This document shows, piece after piece, positions 9,141-18,180 of a DNA stretch of 64,000 nt. The notes beneath the pieces are model-generated. The model was given only the letters and a program-made list of their open reading frames with translations. It was not told where the DNA came from and ran no database searches. Position 1 is the first letter of the stretch; every line of letters starts with the position of its first letter. Source of the stretch: Chitinophagaceae bacterium (GTDB lineage: Bacteria > Bacteroidota > Bacteroidia > Chitinophagales > Chitinophagaceae); NCBI GenBank assembly GCA_019638615.1, contig JAHBTL010000001.1:372001-436000 (forward strand), in the 5' to 3' direction. Made by a program: the position numbers and the translations under genes.

Positions 9141-10166
9141 CTAACTCCACCCATGTGCCTCTCTTACCTTTATCATCACTGCCAGGATATCATTCCAGGT
9201 TTGTTGATTGTGCATTACCGAATTAGGGAACATACAACCATCCCAGCAGATATGATTGAACTTTTTGGTGAGATTGCCGTTTTCATCACGGAGCCAGTAG
9301 CCTGCATCTTTTACAATATCCAGCCTGCCGTTGGGGTCTGTAGCCAGGCAGTGACGGCCTGTTTTATCATGAGAACCTGTACCGTGTACAGTGCCGTCGT
9401 TTTGCGCAACGTGAAAATCTATTGTCCAGGGACGAAGCGCTGCGGTTAATTTTTTCAGTCCTTCTTCCAATGCGGCACGATCGCTCCACTGGAAATTTTC
9501 AGGGAGGATGCGATGCTCAGATGCATTATAACCCAACAGGTACAGGAAGGTATGCGACATATCTGCCTGGAACCCGAGATGGGGGCTGTTCACCGCTTCC
9601 AGCGTATCAAGCATGGTGCGCCAGCTGTGCATACCTGCCCAGCAAATTTCACCTTCGGCGGCTAGCTTCTCGCCATTGTCGCCGGCAATTTTTGCTGCCT
9701 CTTTAAATGTTTCTACAATCAGTTTCTGGCTGCCTGCAGGGTCTTTTGAATATTGCTCAGGACTGCTCGCAGAATCAATACGCACAATACCGTATTTGCG
9801 GATACCGATATCATTCAGCTTTTGTGCAAACACGCAGCTTTTCCGCACTTCTTCTAAAAATGTCTTGCGGTCATCTGCAGTGCCTAATATAGGGCCACCC
9901 CAGATGGGAGCTACCACACTGCCTATTACCAGGTTATGTTTGGCTACTTTATCGGCAAGTTTCTTTGGCCCATCGGGGTCGTTCAGGTCAATGGAAGGGT
10001 CAAAGAAACCCACATCAACACCATCGAATTTTACACCGTTCACTTCTGCTTTCGCGGTATACTCCAGCATGGTATCAATCAATAGTGGCGGTTCGGAATC
10101 GGGTCCTTTACCCACCACGCCGGGCCAGGTAGCATTGTGTAATTTGGGAAGATTGTTTTGTGCCAT
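9141..10166 (-). CDS. sugar phosphate isomerase/epimerase (AP-endonuclease-2-like TIM barrel)
   Basis: A 341-residue TIM-barrel protein of the xylose-isomerase-like / IolE superfamily. Seen: '[17 protein letters not shown]' near the N-terminus, '[12 protein letters not shown]' (Glu as probable metal ligand), '[13 protein letters not shown]' (Asp and His), and '[25 protein letters not shown]' (His-rich metal site). In sugar and inositol catabolism these enzymes isomerise, epimerise or eliminate from keto-sugars made by Gfo/Idh/MocA dehydrogenases, which matches the downstream gene. Slightly longer than the common ~280 residues. Cytoplasmic. Confidence 0.87.
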   Translation of the reverse strand: MAQNNLPKLHNATWPGVVGKGPDSEPPLLIDTMLEYTAKAEVNGVKFDGVDVGFFDPSIDLNDPDGPKKLADKVAKHNLVIGSVVAPIWGGPILGTADDRKTFLEEVRKSCVFAQKLNDIGIRKYGIVRIDSASSPEQYSKDPAGSQKLIVETFKEAAKIAGDNGEKLAAEGEICWAGMHSWRTMLDTLEAVNSPHLGFQADMSHTFLYLLGYNASEHRILPENFQWSDRAALEEGLKKLTAALRPWTIDFHVAQNDGTVHGTGSHDKTGRHCLATDPNGRLDIVKDAGYWLRDENGNLTKKFNHICWDGCMFPNSVMHNQQTWNDILAVMIKVREAHGWS

Positions 10167-10269
10167 ATAATATTATATTAAAGGTGTTAAAATAAAATGT
10201 TCACTGCTGTTTTAGCTCAAACCTTGCCTTTTAACGCTATTTTTCTGAGGACGATCATGCGACCGGGTT

Positions 10270-11484
10270 TTACAGTTTTAAATCCGGATTAAATGGTCCG
10301 AAATGTTTCAATATCACTATCGGATCTGTTGCAGATTCATTGGTGATGGTAACACCTTCCTTCGCAGCCTGCTCGCTCACAAAAAACTCATCGTTCGTTA
10401 ACTGACCGTAACGGATCAACGCCGGGCAATCTATATTCCAAACGCCGAACTTGCCATGCCCCTGCATTAAGATAATGCCGTACGCTGCGCTGTCTTTGAT
10501 AGTAACAGTAGCACCGGGCAATACGGTTAATTCTTTTGCGCTGAATGCGTCTGATTTATAGCAGATCCATGTTTCATAGTATCCCTGCGGTTTGGTTTGT
10601 TCGAAGGGCTGCACCGGTACAGGCGCCATGAAACGGTTTTGATACTGGTTGGGGTCTACGTTCAGTTCCCAGTCAATTACATCCATCAGGGCATCGTAAT
10701 TACCGATTTGGTCCGCAGGTGTTCCATTCCATAACAGTACTTCGGGCACAATCGCTTCGTTCACCAGGCTCTGGTACATCGCGAAAACATCAGACGCTTT
10801 TTGTGGCTCGTATGTACAAAGGCTGCCCGGCGCGTGCAATAACCCCGGAGGTACATCCCAACCCGTGCCCGGCTGTAAACGATATGCCTGCGAGTAATTC
10901 GTGATCTTGTTATCGCCTTTGGTAAAGTTCATCAAACATTCTTTGATCTGCTCTTTGGTGGTGCCGGGCGCAATACCCATAAATGTATACGGGAAATCGC
11001 CGCCATGATTGTTTACCTGCGGAGGAAAATAATACGCTTCCGGTTTACCCAACTGCCCGATCAGCGCCGCCTTTTCATCGTTATGATGAATATGATGCGG
11101 CAGGGGTCCCATGTTATCAAAAAATTTGGAATACATTGGCCAGCTTTCATATTCTTTCCATAAGCGCTCACCAATCAATTGTCCCTTTAATTCGCTTACG
11201 GCATCTCTTAGCAGCACCTGCTGTGTTTTTCCGCCGTCTTCAAATACGATCTGGCTCAATCCTTCAAATTCACCGGTAAGCGGGCCGTTTTTTGCGGGCG
11301 TGGTTGATGAAAACCATCTTTCATCTATACCTCCTCGTTCACCTCCCAATACATAATAATCATCGGGATGGAGCTTTATTCTTCTGCCCGGCACACAAAA
11401 TGAACGCGGCACCCAGTTAGGAGCTAACCGCACAATACCTTTTCCCTGGTCAAATGCTTTCTGCGCTAAACTTAATTTTTCCAT
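10270..11484 (-). CDS. cupin-fold, mannose-6-phosphate isomerase-like protein
   Basis: A 404-residue protein with the features of a type I phosphomannose-isomerase-like bicupin. The histidine cluster PLPHHIHHNDEK at about 128-139 followed by GKPEAYYFPP gives a His-x-His...Glu metal site. 'GTGWDVPPGLLHAPGSL' is the matching motif of the barrel. The C-terminal part has a second cupin-like segment, 'LTVLPGATVTIKDSAAYGIILMQGHGKFG'. It is co-directional with, and 8 bp downstream of, the DUF4432 gene, so translational coupling is likely. It probably isomerises a keto/aldo sugar; I cannot name the substrate. Confidence 0.75.
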   Translation of the reverse strand: MEKLSLAQKAFDQGKGIVRLAPNWVPRSFCVPGRRIKLHPDDYYVLGGERGGIDERWFSSTTPAKNGPLTGEFEGLSQIVFEDGGKTQQVLLRDAVSELKGQLIGERLWKEYESWPMYSKFFDNMGPLPHHIHHNDEKAALIGQLGKPEAYYFPPQVNNHGGDFPYTFMGIAPGTTKEQIKECLMNFTKGDNKITNYSQAYRLQPGTGWDVPPGLLHAPGSLCTYEPQKASDVFAMYQSLVNEAIVPEVLLWNGTPADQIGNYDALMDVIDWELNVDPNQYQNRFMAPVPVQPFEQTKPQGYYETWICYKSDAFSAKELTVLPGATVTIKDSAAYGIILMQGHGKFGVWNIDCPALIRYGQLTNDEFFVSEQAAKEGVTITNESATDPIVILKHFGPFNPDLKL

Positions 11485-11492
11485 TTGGTTTA

Positions 11493-12587
11493 TTAATTTG
11501 CTTTCGTTGAAATATGTAAAAAGTTGTTGATCTCTTCTTTGTCGTGTAATACTTTTATTTCAAGGCGATAGGTCTTTGACTCGCCCGGTTCAATAAAAAT
11601 CAATTTATTTTCGGCTCTTGCTTTTGCCTGTCCTACCGGCGGCAGGGTAGCAGGCTCCAGGCCTGTAACATATTCTCCCTTACCCCAATGCTGCCAGTTG
11701 ATGAGCCAGGGCAATTCTTTTTTATAAAACTTCAGGCTAACAGCTATCCCTAAACGATCATTATGCAACCCGCAATAACATTCTCCTGCTTCATTTTCAG
11801 CTATATCAATGAAAGCGGCTTCTTCCCCTCTGCCTGCATGGTCATTCAGGGGAGCGGGGCATTTTCTGAAATTATTATTCTTATTGAAAATTTTGTTGTT
11901 AGGCTCTCCTTCGCGGGATTGCCATTCGCCATCCCATACAATATCTGTTCCTTCATCAACCAATGGCCAGCCAAAGTTACAGTGGTATAGCAGCATATGT
12001 GGCGCAGGCTGATTACCGCGGTTTATGATTGTATCAATAATTTGAATGGATGATGAACCGAGTATGCTTTTGATGGTTCTTTTTAATTCAAGGTTAGGTC
12101 CTAATGCCATTGACTGTTTTACAACGCCTGTAATGCTCATCTCCAATTTACCTGTGGCAGGGTCGGGTTGAATAACAGATTCTATTTCAGCAGGAAGATT
12201 GCTTATTTCTCCGTGTAAGCCGCGTTGACCCCATGCATCTGATTCCGGCCCGCCGGTATGTGAAAGTCCGCAGGTGGTGAGCAGACCACCTGCAAATGTT
12301 CTTAACCAGTCAACACCCTGGTTGGAAAAGGGTTGTGGAGCAGCAACGCCGCTATGACTTAGCCATGCCAGGCTATGCTGATTATAGAATGCATCGGCTA
12401 TATCCATTGCACGATCTATAACAACCTTATAGCGAAGCCCGGTTCCTGTATTGATCCATGCAATGCGTGTGCCTCTTGCCAAACCATTGTCAAGCACTGA
12501 AGTTTCTATTCCCCCGATTTGCGCATGATGGGAAATCTTATTTTTCCAGCGTTGATGATCTGTATTTTTTGGATCGGTAGTAAGCAT
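11493..12587 (-). CDS. DUF4432 family aldose-1-epimerase-like protein
   Basis: A 364-residue galactose-mutarotase-like beta-sandwich protein of the DUF4432 type. Seen: 'RYKVVIDRAMDIADAFYNQHSLAWLSHSG', 'FAGGLLTTCGLSHTGGP', 'GLHGEISNLPAE', 'MLLYHCNFGWPLVDEG' (the His-Cys-Asn-Phe segment is typical) and 'VTGLEPATLPP' with a Glu late in the protein as in mutarotases. It is the first gene of the leftward sugar cluster and probably interconverts anomers or epimers of the cluster's sugar. Cytoplasmic. Confidence 0.85.
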   Translation of the reverse strand: MLTTDPKNTDHQRWKNKISHHAQIGGIETSVLDNGLARGTRIAWINTGTGLRYKVVIDRAMDIADAFYNQHSLAWLSHSGVAAPQPFSNQGVDWLRTFAGGLLTTCGLSHTGGPESDAWGQRGLHGEISNLPAEIESVIQPDPATGKLEMSITGVVKQSMALGPNLELKRTIKSILGSSSIQIIDTIINRGNQPAPHMLLYHCNFGWPLVDEGTDIVWDGEWQSREGEPNNKIFNKNNNFRKCPAPLNDHAGRGEEAAFIDIAENEAGECYCGLHNDRLGIAVSLKFYKKELPWLINWQHWGKGEYVTGLEPATLPPVGQAKARAENKLIFIEPGESKTYRLEIKVLHDKEEINNFLHISTKAN

Positions 12588-12951
12588 CGTTGATAAAAAG
12601 CGAATCGTTTTAATTTCCGTTCGTAAATGTTATTCTTTCTGTTTTATATTGTCATATAGCACGTACCCTCAACGCCGCAGATAATCAGGGGTCTAATATC
12701 CAATATTTTCCCCAAGAAAGCGACTAAAATAGGAAAATACTCTGAAAGTAATGAGCAGGTAACTTCAGGATAGTTGTTTGCTGTTTTTTGCATAAAGGCT
12801 TATTGGGAGCAGATTTCAGCAAAATAAAGTAGGTCATTGTTAAAATAATTTCATTGCTTTGTGCTGTCTCATTTTTTGTTGCCTGCTATTTATCACCGAT
12901 AATGGCCAACGAAAAGGATACCCAACCGTTTCATTCTAAAAACTTAAAAAA
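12588..12951. promoter_or_regulatory. divergent control region of the 3-keto-sugar-like cluster
   Basis: A 364-bp AT-rich gap between the leftward DUF4432 gene and the rightward DUF1080 gene. It must hold the promoters of both. I see no clear TAnnTTTG element or operator palindrome. Small reading frames here (for example one starting at 12854 that runs into the DUF1080 gene in another frame) have no support. Confidence 0.4.
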
Positions 12952-13728
12952 ATGCTCAGAAAAAAAGGACAACTTTTTATTGTATGTGGATTTTTACTGG
13001 CTGCCATTGCCGGCTGTAATTCCGGATCGGAGGGCGAGAAAAAAGCAGTTACTGTTGACTCTTCCGGCAGCGCTGTGCCCGGTTTCACTCAAATATTTGA
13101 TGGCAAAACGTTGACCGGCTGGGAGGGTGATACCACATACTGGCGGGTAGAAGACGGCGCCATTACCGGTGAAATCACTGACAAGCCTTTAAAAACAAAC
13201 AGCTTTTTGATATGGCGTGGCGGAGAGCCTGGAGACTTTGAACTGATCGCTGATTTTAAGATCACCGAAAGCGGCAACAGCGGTATCAATTACAGGAGTG
13301 AGCAGTTAACAGACATTCCATTTGCGTTAAAGGGCTACCAGGCAGATATTGACGGAAAAAATGTATATACCGGGCAGAACTATGAAGAACGCGGCAGAAC
13401 GATCATTGCTTTCCGGGGGCAAAATGTAACCTTACCGGCAACGGATACCGGCAAGTCTGTTGGAAATATTTGGAATGCAGCTCAACAGAGCCCTTCGTTA
13501 GGCAACACGGATTCATTGAAATCGCTTATCAAAGTAAATGACTGGAATGAAGTGCGCATCGTTGCAAAAGGCAATAATCTTAAACATTACATAAACGGGG
13601 TATTGATGAGTGAAGTGACGGATGAAGATACGGCGCATCGCAAATCTTCGGGACTGCTTGGCATGCAGGTACATGTAGGACCGCCCATGAAAATACAATA
13701 CAAAAACCTGCGCTATAAAGTGCTGTAA
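12952..13728 (+). CDS. DUF1080 (3-keto-disaccharide hydrolase-type) lipoprotein
   Basis: A 258-residue lipoprotein. The signal LFIVCGFLLAAIAGC ends in a lipobox with Cys22. The mature part is one concanavalin-like DUF1080 domain, with the family's opening 'GFTQIFDGKTLTGWEGD', 'YWRVEDGAITGE', 'NSFLIWRGGEPGDFELIADFKI', 'GNSGINYRSEQ', 'LKGYQADIDG' and closing 'GLLGMQVHVGPPMKIQYKNLRYK'. Members of this family (Pfam 3-keto-disaccharide hydrolase) cleave 3-oxidised glycosides. It probably acts in the periplasm or on the outer membrane. The divergent sugar cluster supplies the oxidoreductase and isomerases such a route needs (inference). Confidence 0.9.
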   Translation: MLRKKGQLFIVCGFLLAAIAGCNSGSEGEKKAVTVDSSGSAVPGFTQIFDGKTLTGWEGDTTYWRVEDGAITGEITDKPLKTNSFLIWRGGEPGDFELIADFKITESGNSGINYRSEQLTDIPFALKGYQADIDGKNVYTGQNYEERGRTIIAFRGQNVTLPATDTGKSVGNIWNAAQQSPSLGNTDSLKSLIKVNDWNEVRIVAKGNNLKHYINGVLMSEVTDEDTAHRKSSGLLGMQVHVGPPMKIQYKNLRYKVL

Positions 13729-13753
13729 GCAGTTAATTGAAATTTTTATGAAC

Positions 13754-13784
13754 AATCCCGCTTCTAAAAAGAGCGGGATTTTTT
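13754..13784. terminator. bidirectional rho-independent terminator
   Basis: AATCCCGCT (13754-13762) pairs with AGCGGGATT (13772-13780), followed by TTTT. It lies between the converging DUF1080 and SRPBCC genes and overlaps the SRPBCC stop codon by two bases. Confidence 0.75.
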
Positions 13785-14163
13785 ATTCATCATAAAATTC
13801 TTCCAGCGCTCCGAAATACATTTCATTCCAGCCCTCCACCATTTCTTCATACACTTCATCGGGTATATTGGTATGTCTTAATTCTACCGATGTGCCCGAT
13901 TTGTCAGGATGCAGTTTGATGGTTACTACAGATATTTCTTCCTGTCCGTCAAAGTACCATTGCTGAACAATTTTCCTGTTTTTTTCAAATTCCAGGTTCC
14001 TGCCACTGATGTTTCCTTCCCACAACGAAAACTCGGAACCGGGCGCTGTACTCATAACAGCGGGTTCGCCGCTCCACAATTGTATGGTGGCAGGATTGGT
14101 CAATGCGGCATATACCTCCGACGGCAGCGCGGGTAATCTATAATATTTCTTATAATCTTTCAT
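13783..14163 (-). CDS. SRPBCC-family (AHSA1-like) protein
   Basis: A 126-residue START-like domain of the SRPBCC/AHSA1 type: 'LPALPSEVYAALTNPATIQLWSG' is the usual N-terminal ligand-pocket entry, 'GSEFSLWEGNISGRNLEFEKNRKIVQQW' the central strands, 'GTSVELRHTNIPDE' and the terminal helix 'VEGWNEMYFGALEEFY'. Such single-domain proteins bind small hydrophobic ligands; no function can be assigned. Monocistronic, ending in the shared terminator. Confidence 0.85.
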   Translation of the reverse strand: MKDYKKYYRLPALPSEVYAALTNPATIQLWSGEPAVMSTAPGSEFSLWEGNISGRNLEFEKNRKIVQQWYFDGQEEISVVTIKLHPDKSGTSVELRHTNIPDEVYEEMVEGWNEMYFGALEEFYDE

Positions 14164-14279
14164 AACCGTTGGTAATAAAGGTATAAAATTAACCCCCGAC
14201 TAACAGTTTACATTATTAAATTGCATCTTATTCTTTACGGGTAAAACAGCCTAACATATATACTATAAAGCGTGGAAAC

Positions 14280-16694
14280 ATGAAAAGAACGTGTTTTTTA
14301 ATGATTATAAGCCTGTCGCTTACAACTTTGTATTCCCAGGATAAGGCGGAGCAGGCGCTACAACAGTTTGAACAGCACTACCCGCAGGAAAAGGTATACA
14401 TGCTGTTCAGTAAAAACAGCTATGTTGCAGGCGAAACAATTTGGTTTAAAGCCGTGGTATTTGAAGGATACAACAGGTCTTCCATCTCTACAAGCCTTTT
14501 TGTAGAATTGTATAACAGCAATAAAAACCAGGTAACCCGTGGCATTATCCCTTTATTTGACGGGGAAGGAAACGGAAGCATTGTTTTGCCTGATTCGCTG
14601 AAAGAAGGAGCTTATTATGTGAGAGCCTATACGCAGTGGATGCTCAACTTCGACGAATCTTTTCAGTATATACAGCCGATCGCCGTATACAATCCTTCCT
14701 CTCAGCAAAAGCTGGTTGCGGATACGACCGCGCCCTGGACTGCGGCAGCCTTCCCGGAAGGAGGCACTTTTATTGAAGGCGTAGCGAATAAAGTGGCGGT
14801 AAGACTTTCGTCGCAGGGAGTATTGCCGGCCGAATGGAGCGGCTATGTGGCAGATGCAGCAAAACCGGCTGAAAAAATTGCCAGCTTTAATTCGCTGGAC
14901 AGAAACGTTGGGCTTTTTACCATCACTCCCCAAAAGGGAAAGCAATACCAGGTAATCGTACAGGACAAAAAAGGAAAGAAGCAAACCGTCAACCTCCCCG
15001 CAGCGACCGCTTCGGGCGTCAGCCTGCAGGTAAGCAGCACTCCTGAATCTGTTTTATATTCGATCAGGTTTATAAACCTTCCATCGGGATCTAAAGGGTA
15101 CAAGGTCATCGGCACGATCAATAATGTCCTGGTATATAAAGCCAATATCAATAAGATCTCCCCAGAGATCTCCAGTTCTATCCCTACCGATAAGCTCATT
15201 AACGGGGTGTTGAATCTCACTGTTTTCGACGAGCAGGAAAATGTGGCAGCCCAGCGTCTTTGCTTTATACAGGCAGAAAACATACGGGTAGGACGCCCTT
15301 CTTTTCCGCCTTTATACCTGAGCAAATCGGCACGCGGGCTCAATGCTTTTGACATTGCCCCCGATACCAGCTACCTGAACTATACGGTACTGGTAAGAGA
15401 TGGCGCCACAAAAGACGAACTGGAAAGCGACAATATCTTAACTGCTATGTGGCTGACAGGTGATGTTCCCGGTAAAATATTCGCTCCAGCCACCTACCTT
15501 GGCTATGATGCCAATATTGAAGCGTTGGATGCTTTGCTGATCTCTGAAAAATGGAGGCGCTTTGACTGGGCTTCTATCATCTCCGGTAAGTTCCCCGAAA
15601 TAAAATACCGCCCGCAGCCTTATATTTCTTATAAAGGAAAAGTAACTACCAACGGAGGAAGAACCGCCTCCAACAGCACAGTAAATCTTATTTTTTACTT
15701 CCAGGATTCTACAACCCAGATACACCAGGTACAAACAGACGCCAATGGCTCTTTTGTACTGGATAACCTGATTTTTGAAGAGCCGATAAAAGTATATTAC
15801 CAGTTGAACAATGAAAGCAAAGGAGCAGTAGCAAGAGAGACCAATGTAATTTTTGAACCTTTGTACATGTTTGTTCCTTTTAAAGGCAGCCTGCCCGGCA
15901 GCGGCTATACACTGGTGAAACGGCCGGCCAACGACGTTTTGCCGAGAGATGTAGCCAGAAGTTTAACTACCCGTAAAAACCAGCGGGATGCAGACGAAAA
16001 GTTTAAAACCCTCCAGGAGGTAAAAATCACGGCTCAGAAAAAAAGCAGTAAGGAGCAATTAAATGAACAACTCAGCAGCGGCATGTTCCGGAGCATGAAT
16101 GAAAATGTATTTGATTTCGTAAATGAAAACCAGGAAGCACAATCTTACACCAATATATTGCAATGGCTGCAGGGGCGTGTAGCGGGGTTGCAAATACAGA
16201 TGCAGAATGGAAATTATGTACCCATATTACGGGGAAGCCAGGTAGGTATTTATTTGAACGAAATGCCGTCAGACCCCAGCCAGATCAGCAGTTTGCCTGT
16301 ATCTGATATTGCCATGGTGAAGGTAATTAAAGGCCCGTTTGTAGGAGGTGTTGGTGGCGGCGGTGGCGGCGCTGTTGCTATTTATACCAAGAGGGGCGAT
16401 ACACGGGCCGCCTCTTCCGGAAAACTACCTCCAGCTTTAAACAATGCTGCCATTACAGGCTACGATAAAGTAGCTGCTTTTACTGCTCCCGACTATAAAG
16501 AAATTGGCGTTAAAAGTGTAGAGAAAGATGTAAGAGATGTATTATACTGGAATCCTGCGATCGTTACAGAAAGAAACAGGCCGGTAACAGTAAAGTGGTA
16601 TAACAACGACGATGCCAAAAACTTCAGGGTAATTATCATTGGCTTCTCAAAAGACGATGATACGGTGCTGTATTACAACGATATTTTTAAGTAG
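14280..16694 (+). CDS. MG2-domain protein with C-terminal TonB-dependent receptor plug domain
   Basis: An 804-residue exported protein. The signal peptide covers residues 1-19 (LMIISLSLTTLYSQ). An alpha-2-macroglobulin-like MG2 domain follows (VYMLFSKNSYVAGETIWFKA ... GAYYVRAYTQWMLN). More beta domains include a carboxypeptidase-regulatory-like one (YISYKGKVTTNGGR ... TDANGSFVLDNLIF). Near residues 620-710 is a plug domain (ILQWLQGRVAGLQIQ, PILRGSQVGIYLNEMP, IAMVKVIKGPFVGG) with a glycine run. No beta-barrel follows, so it cannot be a complete receptor; it probably sits in the periplasm. This architecture recurs in Bacteroidota but its job is unknown. Confidence 0.82.
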   Translation: MKRTCFLMIISLSLTTLYSQDKAEQALQQFEQHYPQEKVYMLFSKNSYVAGETIWFKAVVFEGYNRSSISTSLFVELYNSNKNQVTRGIIPLFDGEGNGSIVLPDSLKEGAYYVRAYTQWMLNFDESFQYIQPIAVYNPSSQQKLVADTTAPWTAAAFPEGGTFIEGVANKVAVRLSSQGVLPAEWSGYVADAAKPAEKIASFNSLDRNVGLFTITPQKGKQYQVIVQDKKGKKQTVNLPAATASGVSLQVSSTPESVLYSIRFINLPSGSKGYKVIGTINNVLVYKANINKISPEISSSIPTDKLINGVLNLTVFDEQENVAAQRLCFIQAENIRVGRPSFPPLYLSKSARGLNAFDIAPDTSYLNYTVLVRDGATKDELESDNILTAMWLTGDVPGKIFAPATYLGYDANIEALDALLISEKWRRFDWASIISGKFPEIKYRPQPYISYKGKVTTNGGRTASNSTVNLIFYFQDSTTQIHQVQTDANGSFVLDNLIFEEPIKVYYQLNNESKGAVARETNVIFEPLYMFVPFKGSLPGSGYTLVKRPANDVLPRDVARSLTTRKNQRDADEKFKTLQEVKITAQKKSSKEQLNEQLSSGMFRSMNENVFDFVNENQEAQSYTNILQWLQGRVAGLQIQMQNGNYVPILRGSQVGIYLNEMPSDPSQISSLPVSDIAMVKVIKGPFVGGVGGGGGGAVAIYTKRGDTRAASSGKLPPALNNAAITGYDKVAAFTAPDYKEIGVKSVEKDVRDVLYWNPAIVTERNRPVTVKWYNNDDAKNFRVIIIGFSKDDDTVLYYNDIFK

Positions 16695-17127
16695 GGCGTA
16701 AGGTTTATGGTTTGGGGTTTATAGTTTGAAGATTTGAGGTTACACTGATAGCTGAAAGCTGACGGCTGACAGCTCATAGCTGAGATACGCTCTGTGTACC
16801 TTTGTGCCTCAGTGGCTTTGTGCCTGCCGGCATAGGCAGGGTTCAAAAAAGCTGATCGCTGACGGCTGAAAGCAGCTGATAGCCCAAAGCCGACAGATCA
16901 CAGCCCCCCATAGATTCTTCACTCACGAAAATGATTCATTATTATCTAACAGTTATTTGTTCGTTCTGAATGACAAGAAACAAAATGATTGACGTTGATA
17001 GTGATTTTCATTGTCCATTGTCAACTGTCAATTTTCCATTCATGAGGCCTCATCTCAAATCAGAAATCAAAAAATCAAAAATCAGGAATCTTCCTGCAAC
17101 TTGCAACCTGCATTTGATAGCCAACTG
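16695..17127. repeat. mosaic of at least six degenerate word arrays
   Basis: This 433-bp gap has no credible gene. Reading left to right it holds GGTTTATGGTTTGGGGTTTA; GCTGAAAGCTGACGGCTGAC (twice, variants); CTTTGTGCCTCAGTGGCTTT; CATTGTCCATTGTCAACTGT; AAATCAGAAATCAAAAAATC; and ACTTGCAACCTGC. Each is a degenerate near-repeat of a short word, and several recur elsewhere in the window. The rightward reading frame 16970-17425 is made mostly of these words and is rejected. Confidence 0.65.
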
Positions 17128-18174
17128 CTATCTCATTCTAACCCTGGGATCAACAATAGTATATAATATATCCGCCAGCATATTGATTATTACAAACAAT
17201 GTGGCTGTAACAAGCACGCTGCCCATGACCACGGGAAAATCCAGCTTGTCGAGCGCATCCACTGTTATTTTGCCGACTCCTTTCCAGCCAAAAATATATT
17301 CCACAAAAAAGGCGCCGGCAAGCAACTCTGCGAACCAGCCCGTAACCGCGGTAAGCACGGGATTCAACGCGTTCCTCAATGCATGTTTAAATATTACTTT
17401 GGTTTTACCCAGTCCTTTTGCATAGGCAGTACGGATATAGTCCTGGTTCAATACATCCAGCATGGCGCTCCGGGTAAGCTGTGTTATGATGGCAAGCGGC
17501 CTTATGCCCAGTGTAAATGCAGGAAGCACCAGGTTTTTCAACGACAGGTATTTCTCCCCGGTATAACTATCGTATTCATAATAGCTGCCTGTTATATTAA
17601 GTCCCGTATAAGGCGCCAGCACAATGGCAAACAAATAGGCAATCAGTATGCCCATGAAAAATGAAGGCGCAGATATGCCAAGCACACTGGCAAATACGGC
17701 CGAAGTATCCATCCATGTATTTTGTTTTACTGCCGCTATCACTCCCAGTGCAATGCCTGTGATGGTAGCAAATAGCATAGCTGCCGTGGCCAGCAGTAAA
17801 GTGCCGGGCAAGGCTTCCATCAGCACTGCCAGTACGTCTCTTTTGGTTTGATAGGAGGTTCTCAGGTAAGGAAGCTTAATGGCCAGCGCATGCTCTTTAC
17901 CAATAAATATTCCCCTGAGCTTTTTCTTCCGGATTTCTTCCCTTGAATGATAACTCAGCGGGGATATATCTTTTATATACAGTAAAAATTGCTTCCATTT
18001 GGGTTGATCAAGATAAAGCTCCTTCCTGATATTCTGTATGGTAGCGCTGTCGCCGGTTTGGCCCAATACCAACCGTGCAGGGTCGCCAAATCCCTGGAAC
18101 AGGAAAAAAACCATCGCCACCACACCGGCAAGCACCAGGAGCCCGTACAATATTTTCTTTGTAAGGAACTGCAT
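17128..18174 (-). CDS. DppB-like ABC transporter permease
   Basis: A 348-residue membrane protein of the binding-protein-dependent transport permease family (oligopeptide/dipeptide DppB type). There is an N-terminal helix (ILYGLLVLAGVVAMVFFLFQ), a periplasmic loop, then five helices. The EAA cytoplasmic loop is seen in 'YIRTAYAKGLGKTKVIFKHALRNALNPV', and the end 'ILYTIVDPRVRMR' is the standard end of this family. GTG 18177 would add one residue; ATG 18174 is used. It lies 6 bp after the BT_3928-like gene. The second permease, ATPase and binding protein are not nearby. Confidence 0.9.
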   Translation of the reverse strand: MQFLTKKILYGLLVLAGVVAMVFFLFQGFGDPARLVLGQTGDSATIQNIRKELYLDQPKWKQFLLYIKDISPLSYHSREEIRKKKLRGIFIGKEHALAIKLPYLRTSYQTKRDVLAVLMEALPGTLLLATAAMLFATITGIALGVIAAVKQNTWMDTSAVFASVLGISAPSFFMGILIAYLFAIVLAPYTGLNITGSYYEYDSYTGEKYLSLKNLVLPAFTLGIRPLAIITQLTRSAMLDVLNQDYIRTAYAKGLGKTKVIFKHALRNALNPVLTAVTGWFAELLAGAFFVEYIFGWKGVGKITVDALDKLDFPVVMGSVLVTATLFVIINMLADILYTIVDPRVRMR

Positions 18175-18180
18175 CACTGT

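Noticed and set aside
8973-9449. 158-codon rightward reading frame
   Set aside because: It starts in CACAAAGGCACGGAGGCACA-type word repeats and runs antisense through the TIM-barrel isomerase gene; composition is not protein-like.
12854-13114. 86-codon frame overlapping the start of the DUF1080 gene
   Set aside because: Different frame from the well-supported DUF1080 lipoprotein, and its product ends inside that gene without any domain.
16970-17425. 151-codon rightward reading frame
   Set aside because: It is made of intergenic words and then the antisense strand of the DppB-like permease gene.
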